Source of the DNA: Tabrizicola piscis
Lineage (GTDB): Bacteria; Pseudomonadota; Alphaproteobacteria; Rhodobacterales; Rhodobacteraceae
Assembly (NCBI RefSeq): GCF_003940805.1
Contig: NZ_CP034328.1
Coordinates: forward strand, 3,472,001-3,536,000
DNA: 64,000 nucleotides
Direction: 5' to 3'
Under the pieces are notes generated by a model, which was not told where the DNA came from, did not search any database, and worked only from the letters and a program-made list of their open reading frames with translations. Below are positions 1 to 9,681 of this stretch, piece after piece; the first letter of the stretch is position 1, and every line of letters starts with the position of its first letter. A program made the translations under genes and the position numbers.

Positions 1-1
1 G

Positions 2-547
2 CGGATGAATGCGGGCTGCTATGGCAGCTATGTCTCGGATGCCTTGGTCGAAATCCGCCTAGTCACCCGGATTGGTGAGGTTCAGACCGTGCCCGCAGCC
101 GCCCTGAACCTGCGGTATCGCCAAAGTGACCTGCCCGAAGGCGCGGTGGTTCTGTCGGCCACCTTCCGCGCAGCCCCGGGCGACCCCGCGGAACTTGAGG
201 CGCGGATGGCCGACCAGATTGCCAAGCGGGATGCCAGCCAGCCTACCAAGGATAGGTCCGCTGGCAGCACCTTCCGCAACCCCTTGGGTCGCAGCAGCAC
301 CGGGACCGCCGATGACACGCATGAGCTGAAGGCCTGGAAAGTCATCGACGACGCCGGGATGCGCGGCGCAAGGCTGGGCGGGGCGCAGATGTCGCCCATG
401 CATTCCAACTTCCTGATCAACGCCGGTGGCGCAACTGCCGCCGATCTGGAAAATCTGGGCGAGGACGTGCGAAAAAAGGTTTTCCTATCAAGCGGTATCA
501 CGTTAGAGTGGGAAATCATGCGGGTCGGAGAATTCCTGCAGGACTAA
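2..547 (+). CDS. murB: UDP-N-acetylenolpyruvoylglucosamine reductase MurB, C-terminal part
   Basis: MurB reduces UDP-GlcNAc-enolpyruvate to UDP-MurNAc with NADPH and FAD in cytoplasmic peptidoglycan precursor synthesis. The window opens inside the gene: the frame is open from base 2, and the first residues read [13 protein letters not shown], the flavin-domain motif that sits mid-protein in MurB. The visible 181 residues contain AGSTFRNP (substrate-binding Ser/Phe/Asn region), [10 protein letters not shown] and the [15 protein letters not shown] motif of the C-terminal substrate domain. The N-terminal FAD-binding half lies outside. The ATG at base 5 is internal, not the start. ddl follows 39 bases later, in the usual dcw order. 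Confidence 0.95.
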   Translation, partial: RMNAGCYGSYVSDALVEIRLVTRIGEVQTVPAAALNLRYRQSDLPEGAVVLSATFRAAPGDPAELEARMADQIAKRDASQPTKDRSAGSTFRNPLGRSSTGTADDTHELKAWKVIDDAGMRGARLGGAQMSPMHSNFLINAGGATAADLENLGEDVRKKVFLSSGITLEWEIMRVGEFLQD

Positions 548-586
548 CAATATCACGGGTCACATAAGACCCGGATGAGGCAGTAA

Positions 587-1507
587 ATGGCGGGCGCATC
601 GAGCAGGATGTCCCCCAGAGTGGCGGTTTTGATGGGTGGGCTTTCCGCTGAGCGGGAGGTCTCTCTCGTTTCAGGGCGCGAATGCGCCGTGGCCCTCCGG
701 GAGGCTGGATATGACGTGGTTGAGGTCGATTGCGGCCCCGACCTCGCCTTGCGCCTGTCTGACATCAAACCTGACGTCTGTTTCAACGCCTTGCATGGTC
801 GCTGGGGTGAAGATGGCTGTGTGCAGGGCCTGCTGGAATGGATGGCGATCCCCTATACCCACTCTGGCGTGCTGGCCTCGGCGCTTGCGATGGACAAGGC
901 CAAGACCAAAGAGGTTTACGCGGCGGCCGGTCTTCCGGTGGTCAACAGCGTGCTCGCCACGAAAGAGGCGGTTGAGGCGGGCCATGTCCTGCCGCCGCCC
1001 TATGTGGTGAAGCCGAACAACGAAGGGTCCTCCGTCGGGGTCTATATCGTGCATCCGGGGTCGAACGCGCCCCGGCTTGCGTCGACGATGCCCGCGCAGG
1101 TGATGGTGGAAACCTACGCGCCGGGGCGCGAACTGACCACAACCGTGATGGGCGACCGGGCGCTGGGGGTGACGGATATCATCACCGACGGCTGGTATGA
1201 CTATGACGCGAAATACAAGCCCGGCGGCAGCCGCCATGAATGCCCCGCGAATGTGCCCAAGGACATTGCCGATGCCTGCCTTGACTATGCCCTGCGCGCG
1301 CATCGGGCGTTGAGATGCCGGGGCGTCAGCCGCACCGACTTTCGCTGGGACGAAAGCCGCGGTCTGGCCGGGCTGATCCTGTTGGAGACCAACACCCAGC
1401 CGGGGATGACGCCCACCTCGCTTGCCCCAGAACAGGCGGCGATGCAGGGGATGAGCTTTGCCCAGTTCTGCGACTGGATGGTGAAGGACGCGTCATGCAA
1501 CCGCTGA
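587..1507 (+). CDS. ddl: D-alanine--D-alanine ligase
   Basis: This is an ATP-grasp ligase that joins two D-alanines for the peptidoglycan stem peptide. Its 306 residues match the DdlB length. Visible motifs are [11 protein letters not shown] near residue 17 (first D-Ala site), HGRWGEDG near 70, the ATP-binding [11 protein letters not shown] near 142, and the metal-binding end [13 protein letters not shown] near 267-279. A GAGG about 6 bases upstream supports the ATG at 587; an in-frame ATG at 608 is the alternative. The gene lies between murB and ftsQ and overlaps ftsQ by 13 bases, so translation is probably coupled. Confidence 0.96.
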   Translation: MAGASSRMSPRVAVLMGGLSAEREVSLVSGRECAVALREAGYDVVEVDCGPDLALRLSDIKPDVCFNALHGRWGEDGCVQGLLEWMAIPYTHSGVLASALAMDKAKTKEVYAAAGLPVVNSVLATKEAVEAGHVLPPPYVVKPNNEGSSVGVYIVHPGSNAPRLASTMPAQVMVETYAPGRELTTTVMGDRALGVTDIITDGWYDYDAKYKPGGSRHECPANVPKDIADACLDYALRAHRALRCRGVSRTDFRWDESRGLAGLILLETNTQPGMTPTSLAPEQAAMQGMSFAQFCDWMVKDASCNR

Positions 1508-2406
1508 TCGCCCGCCGTCCTTCCGGCCCCACCGGGGCCCGCCCGGTCCGTCGCGACCCGGCCCCGTCGAAATGGGCCTACCGCGCGCAGCGGATGCTGC
1601 TGACGCCCTATGTGCGGATGTTTCTGCGCACCGGGTTGCCGATGCTGGTGCTGATTGGCGGCGTGACGATCTGGCTGTCGGATGAAACCCGCAGGCAAGC
1701 GGTTGTCACCACACTTGCCGACCTGCGCGCCGATTTCGAAGCGCGGCCGGAATTCCGCGTCTCGCTTGCCCGTGTCGAAGGGGCGTCGGACGATCTGGCC
1801 GAGGCCGTGCGTGCGCGGCTGGGGCTGACCTTGCCGATGTCGTCCTTTGACATCAACCTTGATGAAGTCCGCGCCCGGATCGAGGCGCTGGATGCTGTCA
1901 GCCGGGCCGATCTGCGCGTGCGGTCGGGGGGCGTGCTGCAGGTGATGATCACCGAACGCGTGCCCGTGGCCATCTGGCGCACGGAAACCGGGCTGACGCT
2001 GGTCGATGACACCGGCCACCGCGTCGCAGGCCTTGTCGCGCGCAGCGACCGCCCGGACCTGCCGCTGATCGCAGGCGACGGGGCCGACCTTGCCACGCCC
2101 GAAGCGCTGGACCTGATCGCCGCCGCGGGGCCGCTGTCCCCCCGCATCCGTGGCCTTGTCCGCATGGGCGAACGGCGCTGGGACATCGTGCTGGACCGTG
2201 AACAGCGTGTGCTGCTGCCCGAGAAGAACCCCGTGCAGGCGCTGGAGCGTCTGCTGGCGCTGGACCATGTCCAGGACATCATGAACCGCGACATCCTGAC
2301 CGTCGATCTGCGGTCAGACCACCGACCCACCCTTCGCCTTACCCCCAACGCCCTTGCCGAGATGCGCCGTGCTCAAGGCATCGAAACCGTGGAGAACGAA
2401 CTGTGA
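1495..2406 (+). CDS. ftsQ: Cell division protein FtsQ
   Basis: FtsQ is a bitopic inner-membrane protein that links early and late divisome parts through FtsB and FtsL. The 303 residues show a basic cytoplasmic tail (about 1-45), one membrane helix (about 46-62, [16 protein letters not shown]) and a periplasmic POTRA plus beta domain, with the recognisable stretch [17 protein letters not shown] near 117-133. The chosen ATG lies inside the end of ddl and is preceded by AAGGA. The stop overlaps the GTG start of ftsA by four bases. Sequence conservation is modest, so the assignment rests on topology plus position between ddl and ftsA. Confidence 0.93.
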   Translation: MQPLIARRPSGPTGARPVRRDPAPSKWAYRAQRMLLTPYVRMFLRTGLPMLVLIGGVTIWLSDETRRQAVVTTLADLRADFEARPEFRVSLARVEGASDDLAEAVRARLGLTLPMSSFDINLDEVRARIEALDAVSRADLRVRSGGVLQVMITERVPVAIWRTETGLTLVDDTGHRVAGLVARSDRPDLPLIAGDGADLATPEALDLIAAAGPLSPRIRGLVRMGERRWDIVLDREQRVLLPEKNPVQALERLLALDHVQDIMNRDILTVDLRSDHRPTLRLTPNALAEMRRAQGIETVENEL

Positions 2407-3737
2407 CCGATCTCTATACCTCGCAACGTGCCATGCGGAACATGCGGAAAGCTGCCATGCAGCGCGGCGTGATTGCCATTCTGGATGTGGGCACATCGAA
2501 AATCGCCTGCCTGATCCTGCGCTTTGACGGTCCCGACCGGCTGCGCGAACAGGATGGCGTCAGGCCCATGGCCGGGCAAAGCCAGTTCCGGGTGATCGGG
2601 GCGGCCACCACGCGGTCACGCGGGGTGCGCTTTGGCGAAATCGCCGTGATGAATGAAACCGAGCGCGCCATTCGCACCGCCGTGCAGGCAGCGCAGAAGA
2701 TGGCGAACGTGCGGGTCGACCACGTCATCGCCTGCTTCTCCGGTGCCGAACCGCGCAGCTATGGCCTTGCGGGCGATCTGGACCTGCAAGACAGCGTCGT
2801 GACCGAACAGGACGTCAGCCGCGTGCTGGCCGCCTGTGACGTGCCCGACCTAGGGCAGGGCCGCGAAGTGCTGCATGCTCAGCCGGTCAACTTTGCGCTG
2901 GACCACCGGTCCGGCCTAGGCGATCCGCGCGGGCAGATCGGGCACCGGCTGGCCTGCGACATGCACCTTCTGTCAGTCGACGGCGATGTGGTGCAGAACC
3001 TGCTGTACTGCATCAAGCGCTGCGACCTTGAACTCGCCGGGCTGGCGTCGTCTGCCTATGTCTCGGGGATTTCCTCGCTGGTGGAGGATGAACAGGAACT
3101 GGGTGCGGCCTGCATCGACATGGGCGGCGGGGCGACGGGCCTGTCGATCTTCATGAAAAAGCACATGATCTATGCCGATTCTGTGCGGATGGGCGGCGAC
3201 CATGTGACCTCCGACATCTCCAAGGGTCTGCAAGTCCCGATGGCGGTGGCCGAGCGGATCAAGACCCGCCACGGCGGTCTTTACGCCACCGGCATGGATG
3301 ACCGCGAGATGATCGACATTGGCGGCGACAGTGGCGACTGGGAAAAGGACCGCCGCCAGATCAGCCGCACGGAACTGATCGGCATCATGCGGCCCCGCGT
3401 CGAGGAAATCCTTGAGGAAGTGCGCGGCACGCTGGATGCCGCCGGCTTTGACAGCCTGCCCAGCCAGCAGATCGTGCTGACCGGCGGAGGCAGCCAGATC
3501 CCGGGGCTGGATGGCCTTGCGACCCGCATCCTTGGCCAGCGTGTGCGGCTGGGCCGACCCTTGCGCGTGCAGGGCCTGCCGCAGGCCGCCACGGGGGCGC
3601 CGTTTGCCAGCGCGGTGGGCCTGTGCCTGTTCGCGGCGCATCCGCAGGACGAATGGTGGGATTTCGAAATCCCCGCCGAACGCTACCCGGCACGGTCGCT
3701 GCGGCGGGCGGTCAAATGGTTCAAGGACAACTGGTGA
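2403..3737 (+). CDS. ftsA: Cell division protein FtsA
   Basis: FtsA is an actin-like ATPase that tethers FtsZ filaments to the inner membrane. The 444 residues carry the actin-fold phosphate motifs DVGTSK (about 28-33) and CIDMGGGATGLSIF (about 235), the SHS2/1C domain between them, and the adenosine motif LTGGGSQIPGL near 359. The C terminus SLRRAVKWFKDNW forms the basic amphipathic membrane-targeting helix. Translation starts at a GTG within the ftsQ stop (GTGA overlap), which indicates coupling. A 20-residue N-terminal extension with several Met and Arg residues precedes the actin core. Confidence 0.97.
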   Translation: MTDLYTSQRAMRNMRKAAMQRGVIAILDVGTSKIACLILRFDGPDRLREQDGVRPMAGQSQFRVIGAATTRSRGVRFGEIAVMNETERAIRTAVQAAQKMANVRVDHVIACFSGAEPRSYGLAGDLDLQDSVVTEQDVSRVLAACDVPDLGQGREVLHAQPVNFALDHRSGLGDPRGQIGHRLACDMHLLSVDGDVVQNLLYCIKRCDLELAGLASSAYVSGISSLVEDEQELGAACIDMGGGATGLSIFMKKHMIYADSVRMGGDHVTSDISKGLQVPMAVAERIKTRHGGLYATGMDDREMIDIGGDSGDWEKDRRQISRTELIGIMRPRVEEILEEVRGTLDAAGFDSLPSQQIVLTGGGSQIPGLDGLATRILGQRVRLGRPLRVQGLPQAATGAPFASAVGLCLFAAHPQDEWWDFEIPAERYPARSLRRAVKWFKDNW

Positions 3738-3940
3738 CCACTATATCCAGCTCTCCGGGCGAAATACCGCTGAATTCTGGAGGCAATCCCCCAGATTTTG
3801 CGGTATTCCAATCTTTTTTTCGTGACCTTTTACCGGGTTGTGGATAGATTCGGGGATAAGTCGGTCAGATGCACGCGGGACAGGTGCAGTCAGGGCCGGA
3901 AAAGAAACAGGCGGCAGACAAGAAACGGACGGGCAAACCC
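3738..3940 (+). promoter_or_regulatory. ftsA-ftsZ intergenic leader
   Basis: The 203-base gap is long for a dcw cluster and is more AT-rich than its flanks, with a run of seven T near 3814-3820. It includes TGTGGATAG at 3839-3847, one mismatch from the reverse complement of the DnaA-box consensus TTATNCACA. A separate ftsZ promoter here would fit what is known in other alphaproteobacteria, but I see no convincing -35/-10 pair. The regulatory role is inferred. Confidence 0.3.
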
Positions 3941-5590
3941 ATGGCACTCAATCTGACGATGACCCCCGAAAGGGAAGAGCTTAAGCCGCGCATCACCGTC
4001 TTCGGTGTGGGCGGGGCAGGCGGCAACGCGGTGAACAACATGATCGACCAGGCCCTTGAGGGGGTCGAGTTTGTCGTGGCCAACACCGACGCACAGGCCT
4101 TGCAGCAAAGCCGGGCCCATGCGCGCATTCAGATGGGTGTCAAAGTGACCGAGGGTCTGGGCGCAGGCGCGCGACCGACCGTCGGTGCAGCTGCCGCGGA
4201 AGAGACCATCGAGGAAATCGTCGATCACCTTGCCGGCGCGCATATGTGCTTCATCACTGCCGGGATGGGTGGTGGCACGGGCACGGGTGCGGCCCCGATC
4301 ATCGCGCAAGCCGCGCGCGAGCTGGGCGTGCTGACCGTTGGCGTCGTGACCAAGCCCTTCCAGTTCGAAGGCAACAAGCGGATGCGGCAGGCCGAGGACG
4401 GGATCGAAGCCCTGCAGAAGGTCGTGGATACGCTGATCATCATCCCGAACCAGAACCTGTTCCGGCTGGCCAACGAACGCACGACCTTTACCGAAGCCTT
4501 CGCGATGGCTGACGACGTGCTCTATCAGGGCGTCAAGGGTGTGACGGACCTGATGGTCCGCCCCGGCCTGATCAACCTCGACTTTGCCGACGTGCGCGCC
4601 GTGATGGACGAGATGGGCAAGGCGATGATGGGCACCGGCGAAGCCAGCGGTGAAGACCGCGCGGTGCAGGCGGCGGAAAAGGCAATTGCCAACCCGCTTC
4701 TGGATGAAATCAGCCTGCATGGCGCCAAGGGTGTGTTGATCAATATCACCGGCGGCCATGACCTGACCCTGTTCGAGCTGGACGAGGCCGCGAACATCAT
4801 CCGTGAAAAGGTGGACCCCGACGCCAACATCATCGTTGGCTCGACCCTGGACACGTCGATGGAAGGCCGCATCCGTGTGTCGGTCGTGGCCACGGGCATC
4901 GACGCCTCGGCTGCCAAGCTTGAGGTTCCTGTCGCGCGCCGGTCGATGGCCGCACCCTTGACGCTGACCCCAGCCCATCAGCCCGAAGCGGCCCGCCCGA
5001 TGCCGCAGCCGGTTGCGGCGATGGCTGCTTCCGTGGCGCGGCAGCCGATGGAAGACGATGTCGAAACCACCGTAGCCGGGCTTTTCGATCCGGCGGCCAC
5101 CGAAGCCGAGATCGAGGCAGAGGCTATGCCTGCCGATGATCTGCCTCCGCCCGTCTATCGTCCGCAGGCCGCGCCGCAGCCGTCGATGATCCGGTCTGCC
5201 CCCGCCGCGATCGAGGAGGATCCCTCGGTCTTCGTGGCACCCCGTCCACGCGCTGCCGGTCAACCCTCGCCCGAGGCGCTTGCCCGCCTGCAAGCCGCCG
5301 TGGCGCGCCCTGCCGCTGGTGGGGCACCCAAGTTTGCGGGCCGTCCGGCACCAGTGCCTGCAGCGCAGCCAGCCCCCGCAGCCGCAGCCCCTGCCGCGGG
5401 CAAGCCGCGCTTTGGCATCGGGTCGCTGATCAACCGGATGGCCGGTCATCTGGAAGCCGCAAGCGAGCGCCCCATCCCCGCCTCGGGCCGGGCACAGCCG
5501 CCGGTCACGGCCTATGAAGACGATCACGACATGGGAACCGATCAGGACCGGATCGAGATTCCGGCCTTCCTGCGCCGTCAGGCGAACTGA
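3941..5590 (+). CDS. ftsZ: Cell division protein FtsZ
   Basis: FtsZ is the tubulin-like GTPase that forms the cytokinetic ring. The tubulin signature GGGTGTG is at residues 110-116, [14 protein letters not shown] near 21-34 contacts nucleotide, and the T7-loop region ([11 protein letters not shown]) is near 200. The 549-residue length reflects a long, Ala/Pro-rich disordered linker (about 320-520), typical of alphaproteobacteria. It ends in the conserved tail peptide [10 protein letters not shown], which binds FtsA and other partners. I start at MALNLTM because the preceding in-frame residues are unlike FtsZ; an ATG 72 bases upstream stays open. A strong terminator follows 24 bases after the stop. 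Confidence 0.98.
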   Translation: MALNLTMTPEREELKPRITVFGVGGAGGNAVNNMIDQALEGVEFVVANTDAQALQQSRAHARIQMGVKVTEGLGAGARPTVGAAAAEETIEEIVDHLAGAHMCFITAGMGGGTGTGAAPIIAQAARELGVLTVGVVTKPFQFEGNKRMRQAEDGIEALQKVVDTLIIIPNQNLFRLANERTTFTEAFAMADDVLYQGVKGVTDLMVRPGLINLDFADVRAVMDEMGKAMMGTGEASGEDRAVQAAEKAIANPLLDEISLHGAKGVLINITGGHDLTLFELDEAANIIREKVDPDANIIVGSTLDTSMEGRIRVSVVATGIDASAAKLEVPVARRSMAAPLTLTPAHQPEAARPMPQPVAAMAASVARQPMEDDVETTVAGLFDPAATEAEIEAEAMPADDLPPPVYRPQAAPQPSMIRSAPAAIEEDPSVFVAPRPRAAGQPSPEALARLQAAVARPAAGGAPKFAGRPAPVPAAQPAPAAAAPAAGKPRFGIGSLINRMAGHLEAASERPIPASGRAQPPVTAYEDDHDMGTDQDRIEIPAFLRRQAN

Positions 5591-5614
5591 AACACGGCAG
5601 CAGATCTTTGCAGG

Positions 5615-5640
5615 AAAAGGCCCGGGGTTCCGGGCCTTTT
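5615..5640 (+). terminator. Intrinsic terminator after ftsZ
   Basis: An 11-bp perfect stem (5615-5625 with 5630-5640, starting AAAAGGCCCGG) closes a four-base GGTT loop. Its 3' arm ends in TTTT, followed by CTATTT. It is the clearest rho-independent terminator in the window and closes the dcw transcript before lpxC. The A-rich 5' side would let it work in both directions, but no gene converges here. Confidence 0.9.
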
Positions 5641-5782
5641 CTATTTGAATCAATGAGTTGCCGTTGAAATCTTCCTGTCACAAACCGACATAAAGAGTGA
5701 GTTGAGCTTCATCATCCGCGCGACTAGCTAAGGTTAACCGGACGCGGGCCCTAAGCCCCGTGCCACATGAGGCGAACAAGAC

Positions 5783-6703
5783 GTGCAGAATAGTCTGATA
5801 TCCCCAGCCACCTTCACCGGGTTCGGCCTTCACTCCGGTGCGCCGGTGCGGATGGTCGTGCGCCCGGCGGCTGCAGATCACGGGGTCTGGTTCCGCCGCA
5901 CGGACGTGGTCGGCCGCGACTCCATGGTTCCCGCCCGCTGGGATGTCGTGACTCCGTCGCGTCTGTGTACCGTCGTGGAAAACGCGGACGGTGTGTCGGT
6001 CTCCACCATCGAACATGTGATGGCAGCCCTGGCTGGCAGCGGCATCCACAATGCCCTGATTGACATCGATGGTCCCGAAGTTCCGATTCTTGACGGGTCA
6101 GCCGTGCCTTTCGTGAAGGGCTTCCTTGCGGCTGGTCTTGACGAACTGGACGCCCCGGTCCGCGCCGTGCGGGTGCTGAAGCCCGTCGAAGTCCGCGACG
6201 GTGATGCGATCGCCCGGCTTGACCCCGCCGACATGCTTGAGATCGACTTCCGCATCTCGTTCCAGGATGCCGCGATTGGCACCCAGACCCGGCGGCTGAA
6301 CATGGCCAACGGGGCCTTCGTGCGCGAACTGTCCGACAGCCGGACGTTCTGCCGCCAGTCGGATGTCGATGCGATGCGCGAAGCGGGGCTTGCGCTTGGC
6401 GGCACGCTGGAAAACGCTGTGGTCTTTGAAGGCGCGCGGGTGCTTTCGCCCGGCGGGCTGCGCTACGCTGATGAACCTGTGCGCCACAAGATGCTGGACG
6501 CGGTTGGCGATCTTGCTTTGGCCGGGGGCCCGATCCTGGGCCGCTATACCGGCGAACGGGCGGGTCATGCGCTGACAAACCGCTTGCTGCGCGCGCTGTT
6601 TGCGGATGCGGATGCCTACCGCCTTGTGGACTGCGGGCCCCAGACGCTGGGCAAGCTGCCCGGTGTTGGCGTGCATGTCGGCGACCTGCCCTCACGCATC
6701 TGA
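5783..6703 (+). CDS. lpxC: UDP-3-O-acyl-N-acetylglucosamine deacetylase LpxC
   Basis: LpxC is the zinc-dependent deacetylase that commits UDP-GlcNAc derivatives to lipid A synthesis. The 306 residues have the usual two-domain length. Zinc ligands are visible as EHVMAALAG (near 77) and HKMLDAVGDL, giving His235 and Asp239. FxGxGLHSG-type N-terminal residues read FTGFGLHSGAPV. The only plausible start is the GTG at 5783, preceded by GAGGCG; an upstream ATG at 5767 is in another frame and soon stops. It stands between ftsZ and bamD, as in related Rhodobacterales. Confidence 0.97.
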   Translation: MQNSLISPATFTGFGLHSGAPVRMVVRPAAADHGVWFRRTDVVGRDSMVPARWDVVTPSRLCTVVENADGVSVSTIEHVMAALAGSGIHNALIDIDGPEVPILDGSAVPFVKGFLAAGLDELDAPVRAVRVLKPVEVRDGDAIARLDPADMLEIDFRISFQDAAIGTQTRRLNMANGAFVRELSDSRTFCRQSDVDAMREAGLALGGTLENAVVFEGARVLSPGGLRYADEPVRHKMLDAVGDLALAGGPILGRYTGERAGHALTNRLLRALFADADAYRLVDCGPQTLGKLPGVGVHVGDLPSRI

Positions 6704-6738
6704 GAAATTTCCTTTGCGCGAAAGTCACGAAAGGCGTT

Positions 6739-6767
6739 TTGCGCCCCGGATTTTTCTGTGCTAGGAC
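6739..6767 (+). promoter_or_regulatory. Candidate sigma-70 promoter for bamD
   Basis: TTGCGC (6739-6744) and TAGGAC (6762-6767) are separated by 17 bases, and a TG precedes the -10 by one base (TGCTAGGAC), as in an extended -10. The same -35 hexamer and 17-base spacing appear in the ssrA promoter of this window. Transcription would begin near 6774, about 90 bases before the bamD ATG. This is a pattern match, not a proven start. Confidence 0.4.
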
Positions 6768-6863
6768 GAGGCAAAGTTTGGGCAAATCGCCCGGGCGACA
6801 GGTCCCGACAGGGGCTCCAGATACGAGCACCGAACGGGGGCAGCAGGTTTGGATAGGCGGAAC

Positions 6864-7703
6864 ATGTCAGGCAACAGGCCCGGCGCAGGGATTCTAAAGA
6901 CGGCGCTTCTGGTGGCGGTGCTTGCCGGCTGTGCTGGCGGGTCGCGCGGACCCGCATTGGATACTTTCACCGCCGAACAGATATACAAGCGCGGCGAGCT
7001 GGAGCTTGAGACGGCGCGCAACCCCGAAGACGCGCTCGTCTACTTCCAGGAAGTCGAACGGCTGTATCCCTATACCGAATTTGCCAAGCGCGCCCTGATC
7101 ATGCAGGCCTTCACTCTGCACAAGGCCAAGAAATACCCCGAAGCCCGCGACGCCGCGCAGCGGTTCCTTGATTTCTACCCGGGTGACGAAGATGCGCCCT
7201 ATGCGCTCTACCTCATGGCGCTGTCTTACTATGACCAGATCGACGATGTCGGTCGCGACCAGGGCATCACGTTCCAGGCCCTGCGCGGCATGCGCGACGT
7301 GATCGAAACCTACCCCGACAGCGAATATGCCCGCTCTGCCATCCTGAAGTTCGACCTCGCCTTCGACCAGTTGGCCGCGAAAGAGATGGAGGTTGGCCGC
7401 TACTACCTCAAGCGGGGGCACTACACTGCCGCGATCAACCGGTTCCGCATCGTGGTGCAGGATTTCCAGACCACAAGCCACACCGCCGAAGCGCTGCACC
7501 GGTTGGTGGAAAGCTATCTTGCCCTTGGTCTTGAGGCAGAAGCGCAGACGGCCGCCGCCATCCTGGGCTTCAACTATCAGGCCTCGCCCTTCTATGACGA
7601 CAGTTTCCGCCTGCTGAAGGGCCGGGGCCTGTCGCCGGAAGCCAAGGGGGACAGCTGGTTGCGGTCGGTCTATCGGCAGATGGTCCGGGGCGAGTGGTTG
7701 TGA
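6864..7703 (+). CDS. bamD: Outer membrane assembly lipoprotein BamD
   Basis: BamD is the essential lipoprotein of the BAM complex that inserts beta-barrel proteins into the outer membrane. A lipoprotein signal is clear: a basic start, a hydrophobic stretch (ILKTALLVAVL) and the lipobox LAGC near residue 23. The mature protein is rich in TPR helices (AEQIYKRGELELE, YPYTEFAKRALIMQAF, YPDSEYARSAILK) and ends near 279 residues, close to the family norm. AGGCGG precedes the ATG at 6864; a TTG at 6849 would add five residues. It lies upstream of recN, an arrangement I recall from related genomes. Confidence 0.95.
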   Translation: MSGNRPGAGILKTALLVAVLAGCAGGSRGPALDTFTAEQIYKRGELELETARNPEDALVYFQEVERLYPYTEFAKRALIMQAFTLHKAKKYPEARDAAQRFLDFYPGDEDAPYALYLMALSYYDQIDDVGRDQGITFQALRGMRDVIETYPDSEYARSAILKFDLAFDQLAAKEMEVGRYYLKRGHYTAAINRFRIVVQDFQTTSHTAEALHRLVESYLALGLEAEAQTAAAILGFNYQASPFYDDSFRLLKGRGLSPEAKGDSWLRSVYRQMVRGEWL

Positions 7704-7706
7704 CCC

Positions 7707-7727
7707 GGATGGGCGCATCGCCCATCC
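7707..7727 (+). other. Perfect hairpin between bamD and recN
   Basis: A 9-bp perfect inverted repeat, GGATGGGCG (7707-7715) and CGCCCATCC (7719-7727), has a three-base loop and fills most of the 36-base gap. No T-run follows, so it is a poor terminator. It ends 12 bases before the recN ATG, in the space where a ribosome binding site would be expected, and no Shine-Dalgarno sequence is visible. Confidence 0.55.
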
Positions 7728-7739
7728 TGCGGGCCCGTG

Positions 7740-9383
7740 ATGCTGCTATCGCTTGAAATCCGCGATGTCCTGATCATCGATCGGCTTAGCCTTGACCTTG
7801 GTCCGGGCCTGAACGTGCTGACGGGTGAAACGGGGGCGGGCAAATCGATCCTGCTCGATGCGCTTGGCTTTGTGCTGGGCTGGCGGGGCAGGGCGGAACT
7901 GGTCCGCCAAGGGGCCGCGCAGGGCGAGGTGACGGCGGTCTTTGACCTGTCCCCCGGCCATGCCGCGCATGCCGTGCTGGCCGAAGCCGGGATCGAGGCC
8001 GACGGCGAGCTGATCCTGCGGCGCGTCAACACCGCTGATGGCCGCAAGACCGCCTGGGTCAATGACCGTCGGGTGTCCGGCGATGTGCTGCGCGACCTGT
8101 CGGATCATCTGGTGGAACTGCACGGCCAGCACGATGACCGGGGCCTGCTGAACCCGCGTGGCCACCGCGCGCTGCTGGATGCTTATGCCGGTCTTGACCT
8201 TGCCCCGCTGCGCGCCGCCTGGGCCGCGCAACGCACCGCCCGCGCCACTCTGGCCGAGGCGGAGGCAACCCTGTCCCGCGCGGCGGCCGAGGAAGAATTC
8301 CTGCGCCATGCCGTGGCCGAACTGGACAAGCTGAACCCCGAACCGGGTGAGGATGCCACGTTGGATGCGCGCCGCCGCCTGATGCAGGGCGCCGCCCGGA
8401 TCCGCGAAGATGTGGCCAAGGCCTTGGCGGCCCTGTCGGATGACGGCGCCGAGGGGCGGATGCGCGATGCGCTGCGCTGGCTGGAAGGCGCTGCCGACAA
8501 GGCCGAAGGCCGGCTGGAGGGCGCGCTTGCCGCCCTGAACCGCGCCTTGATCGAACTGGGCGAGGCGCAGTCGGGCGTCGAAGGGGCGCTTGATGCGCTG
8601 GACTTCGACCCGGGGGAATTGGAGCGGACCGAGGAACGGCTGTTCGCAATCCGGGCTTTGGCCCGCAAACATGGACAGTTGCCGGACGATCTGGGCGGTT
8701 TCGCCGAAGGCCTGCGCGCGCGTCTTGCGGCAATTGACGGCGGGGCAGCTGGAATCGCCCGGTTGCAGACAGCCGTGGCTTCGGCGGAAGCGTCCTATGC
8801 TGCCGAAGCGGGCCGGGTCACGGCGGCAAGACAGGGGGCGGCGGCGAGGCTGGACACGGCCATGGCCGCCGAACTCGCCCCGCTCAAGATGGAACGCGCG
8901 GTCTTCGTCACCGAGTTTGCAGCTGGTGAACCCGGGCCCGAAGGTGTGGATGCCGTGACCTTCACGGTCGCGACGAACCCCGGCGCACCCTCCGGGCCCT
9001 TGAACCGTATAGCGTCCGGGGGCGAGCTGAGCCGGTTTCTGCTGGCGTTGAAGGTCTGCCTTACGGGCGATACCCCCGGCCAGACCCTGATCTTTGACGA
9101 GATTGACCGTGGCGTGGGTGGGGCCACCGCTGATGCCGTGGGCCGCCGCCTGCAGGCCCTTGCCCGTGGCGCGCAGGTGCTGGTCGTCACGCATTCGCCG
9201 CAGGTCGCGGCCTTCGGGGCGCGGCATTGGCGGGTGGAAAAGCGGGTGGTCGCGGATCAGACGCTGTCCACGGTCACCGCCTTGAGTGACGCGGAACGGA
9301 TCGAAGAGATTGCCCGGATGCTCGCGGGCGATACGGTGACCGAGGCCGCGCGTGCCGCTGCCCGCGCGTTGCTGCAAGGTTAG
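7740..9383 (+). CDS. recN: DNA repair protein RecN
   Basis: RecN is an SMC-like ATPase used in recombinational repair of double-strand breaks. The 547 residues fit the family. The Walker A motif GETGAGKS is at 29-36, followed by an Ala/Glu-rich coiled-coil region (about 150-360), the ABC signature ASGGELSRFLLALK and Walker B LIFDEIDRGVGG. Start choice is between GTG 7737 and ATG 7740, which are adjacent codons; I use the ATG. No LexA box (GAAC-N7-GAAC) was seen upstream, so SOS control is not supported here. Confidence 0.96.
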   Translation: MLLSLEIRDVLIIDRLSLDLGPGLNVLTGETGAGKSILLDALGFVLGWRGRAELVRQGAAQGEVTAVFDLSPGHAAHAVLAEAGIEADGELILRRVNTADGRKTAWVNDRRVSGDVLRDLSDHLVELHGQHDDRGLLNPRGHRALLDAYAGLDLAPLRAAWAAQRTARATLAEAEATLSRAAAEEEFLRHAVAELDKLNPEPGEDATLDARRRLMQGAARIREDVAKALAALSDDGAEGRMRDALRWLEGAADKAEGRLEGALAALNRALIELGEAQSGVEGALDALDFDPGELERTEERLFAIRALARKHGQLPDDLGGFAEGLRARLAAIDGGAAGIARLQTAVASAEASYAAEAGRVTAARQGAAARLDTAMAAELAPLKMERAVFVTEFAAGEPGPEGVDAVTFTVATNPGAPSGPLNRIASGGELSRFLLALKVCLTGDTPGQTLIFDEIDRGVGGATADAVGRRLQALARGAQVLVVTHSPQVAAFGARHWRVEKRVVADQTLSTVTALSDAERIEEIARMLAGDTVTEAARAAARALLQG

Positions 9384-9513
9384 GCACTTTGCCGCCAGTT
9401 GCGGCACAATTGCACATAGCTATGCGCCTTGTGCATGACGGCTTTCCCAACTTCGGCCTGTAATGCTGCAGTGCGGCGTCCTATGTTTTGTCCAAGAACA
9501 AAGGATGACTGCC

Positions 9514-9675
9514 ATGCTCAATATCTTCAAATCACTGAAGTCCCTGCGCAACTTCCCGTCGCTTGCCGAACTGGAGCGGGACTATCTGAACGCCTCGGTC
9601 TCGCGCATTGATCTGGAACGCCGCCAGCGCGAAGTGGACAACGGCCTGTTCCGCCGGTCGAGCTTTGACCTCTAA
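9514..9675 (+). CDS. DUF3563-like small protein
   Basis: A 53-residue basic protein whose second half (YLNASVSRIDLERRQREVD) resembles the DUF3563 pattern of a short helix followed by a D-LERR-RE motif. Its function is unknown. The ATG at 9514 has AAGGA at a good distance; an ATG at 9505 lies within that same motif and is less likely. It stands alone, with recN upstream and a convergent dehydrogenase gene whose stop is only six bases away. The family call comes from memory of the motif and should be treated as moderate. Confidence 0.7.
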   Translation: MLNIFKSLKSLRNFPSLAELERDYLNASVSRIDLERRQREVDNGLFRRSSFDL

Positions 9676-9681
9676 GCAGGG

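Noticed and set aside
3839..3847. DnaA-box-like TGTGGATAG before ftsZ as a sign of a replication origin
   Set aside because: A single near-match without further boxes, AT-rich unwinding region or origin-linked genes. At most a regulatory DnaA site.
3890..5653. 587-codon open frame opposite ftsZ
   Set aside because: No recognisable domain, strongly biased composition, and it mirrors the ftsZ codon pattern exactly.
7600..7740. SOS box before recN
   Set aside because: No GTTC-N7-GTTC or GAAC-N7-GAAC pattern in the upstream region; recN seems co-transcribed with bamD here.
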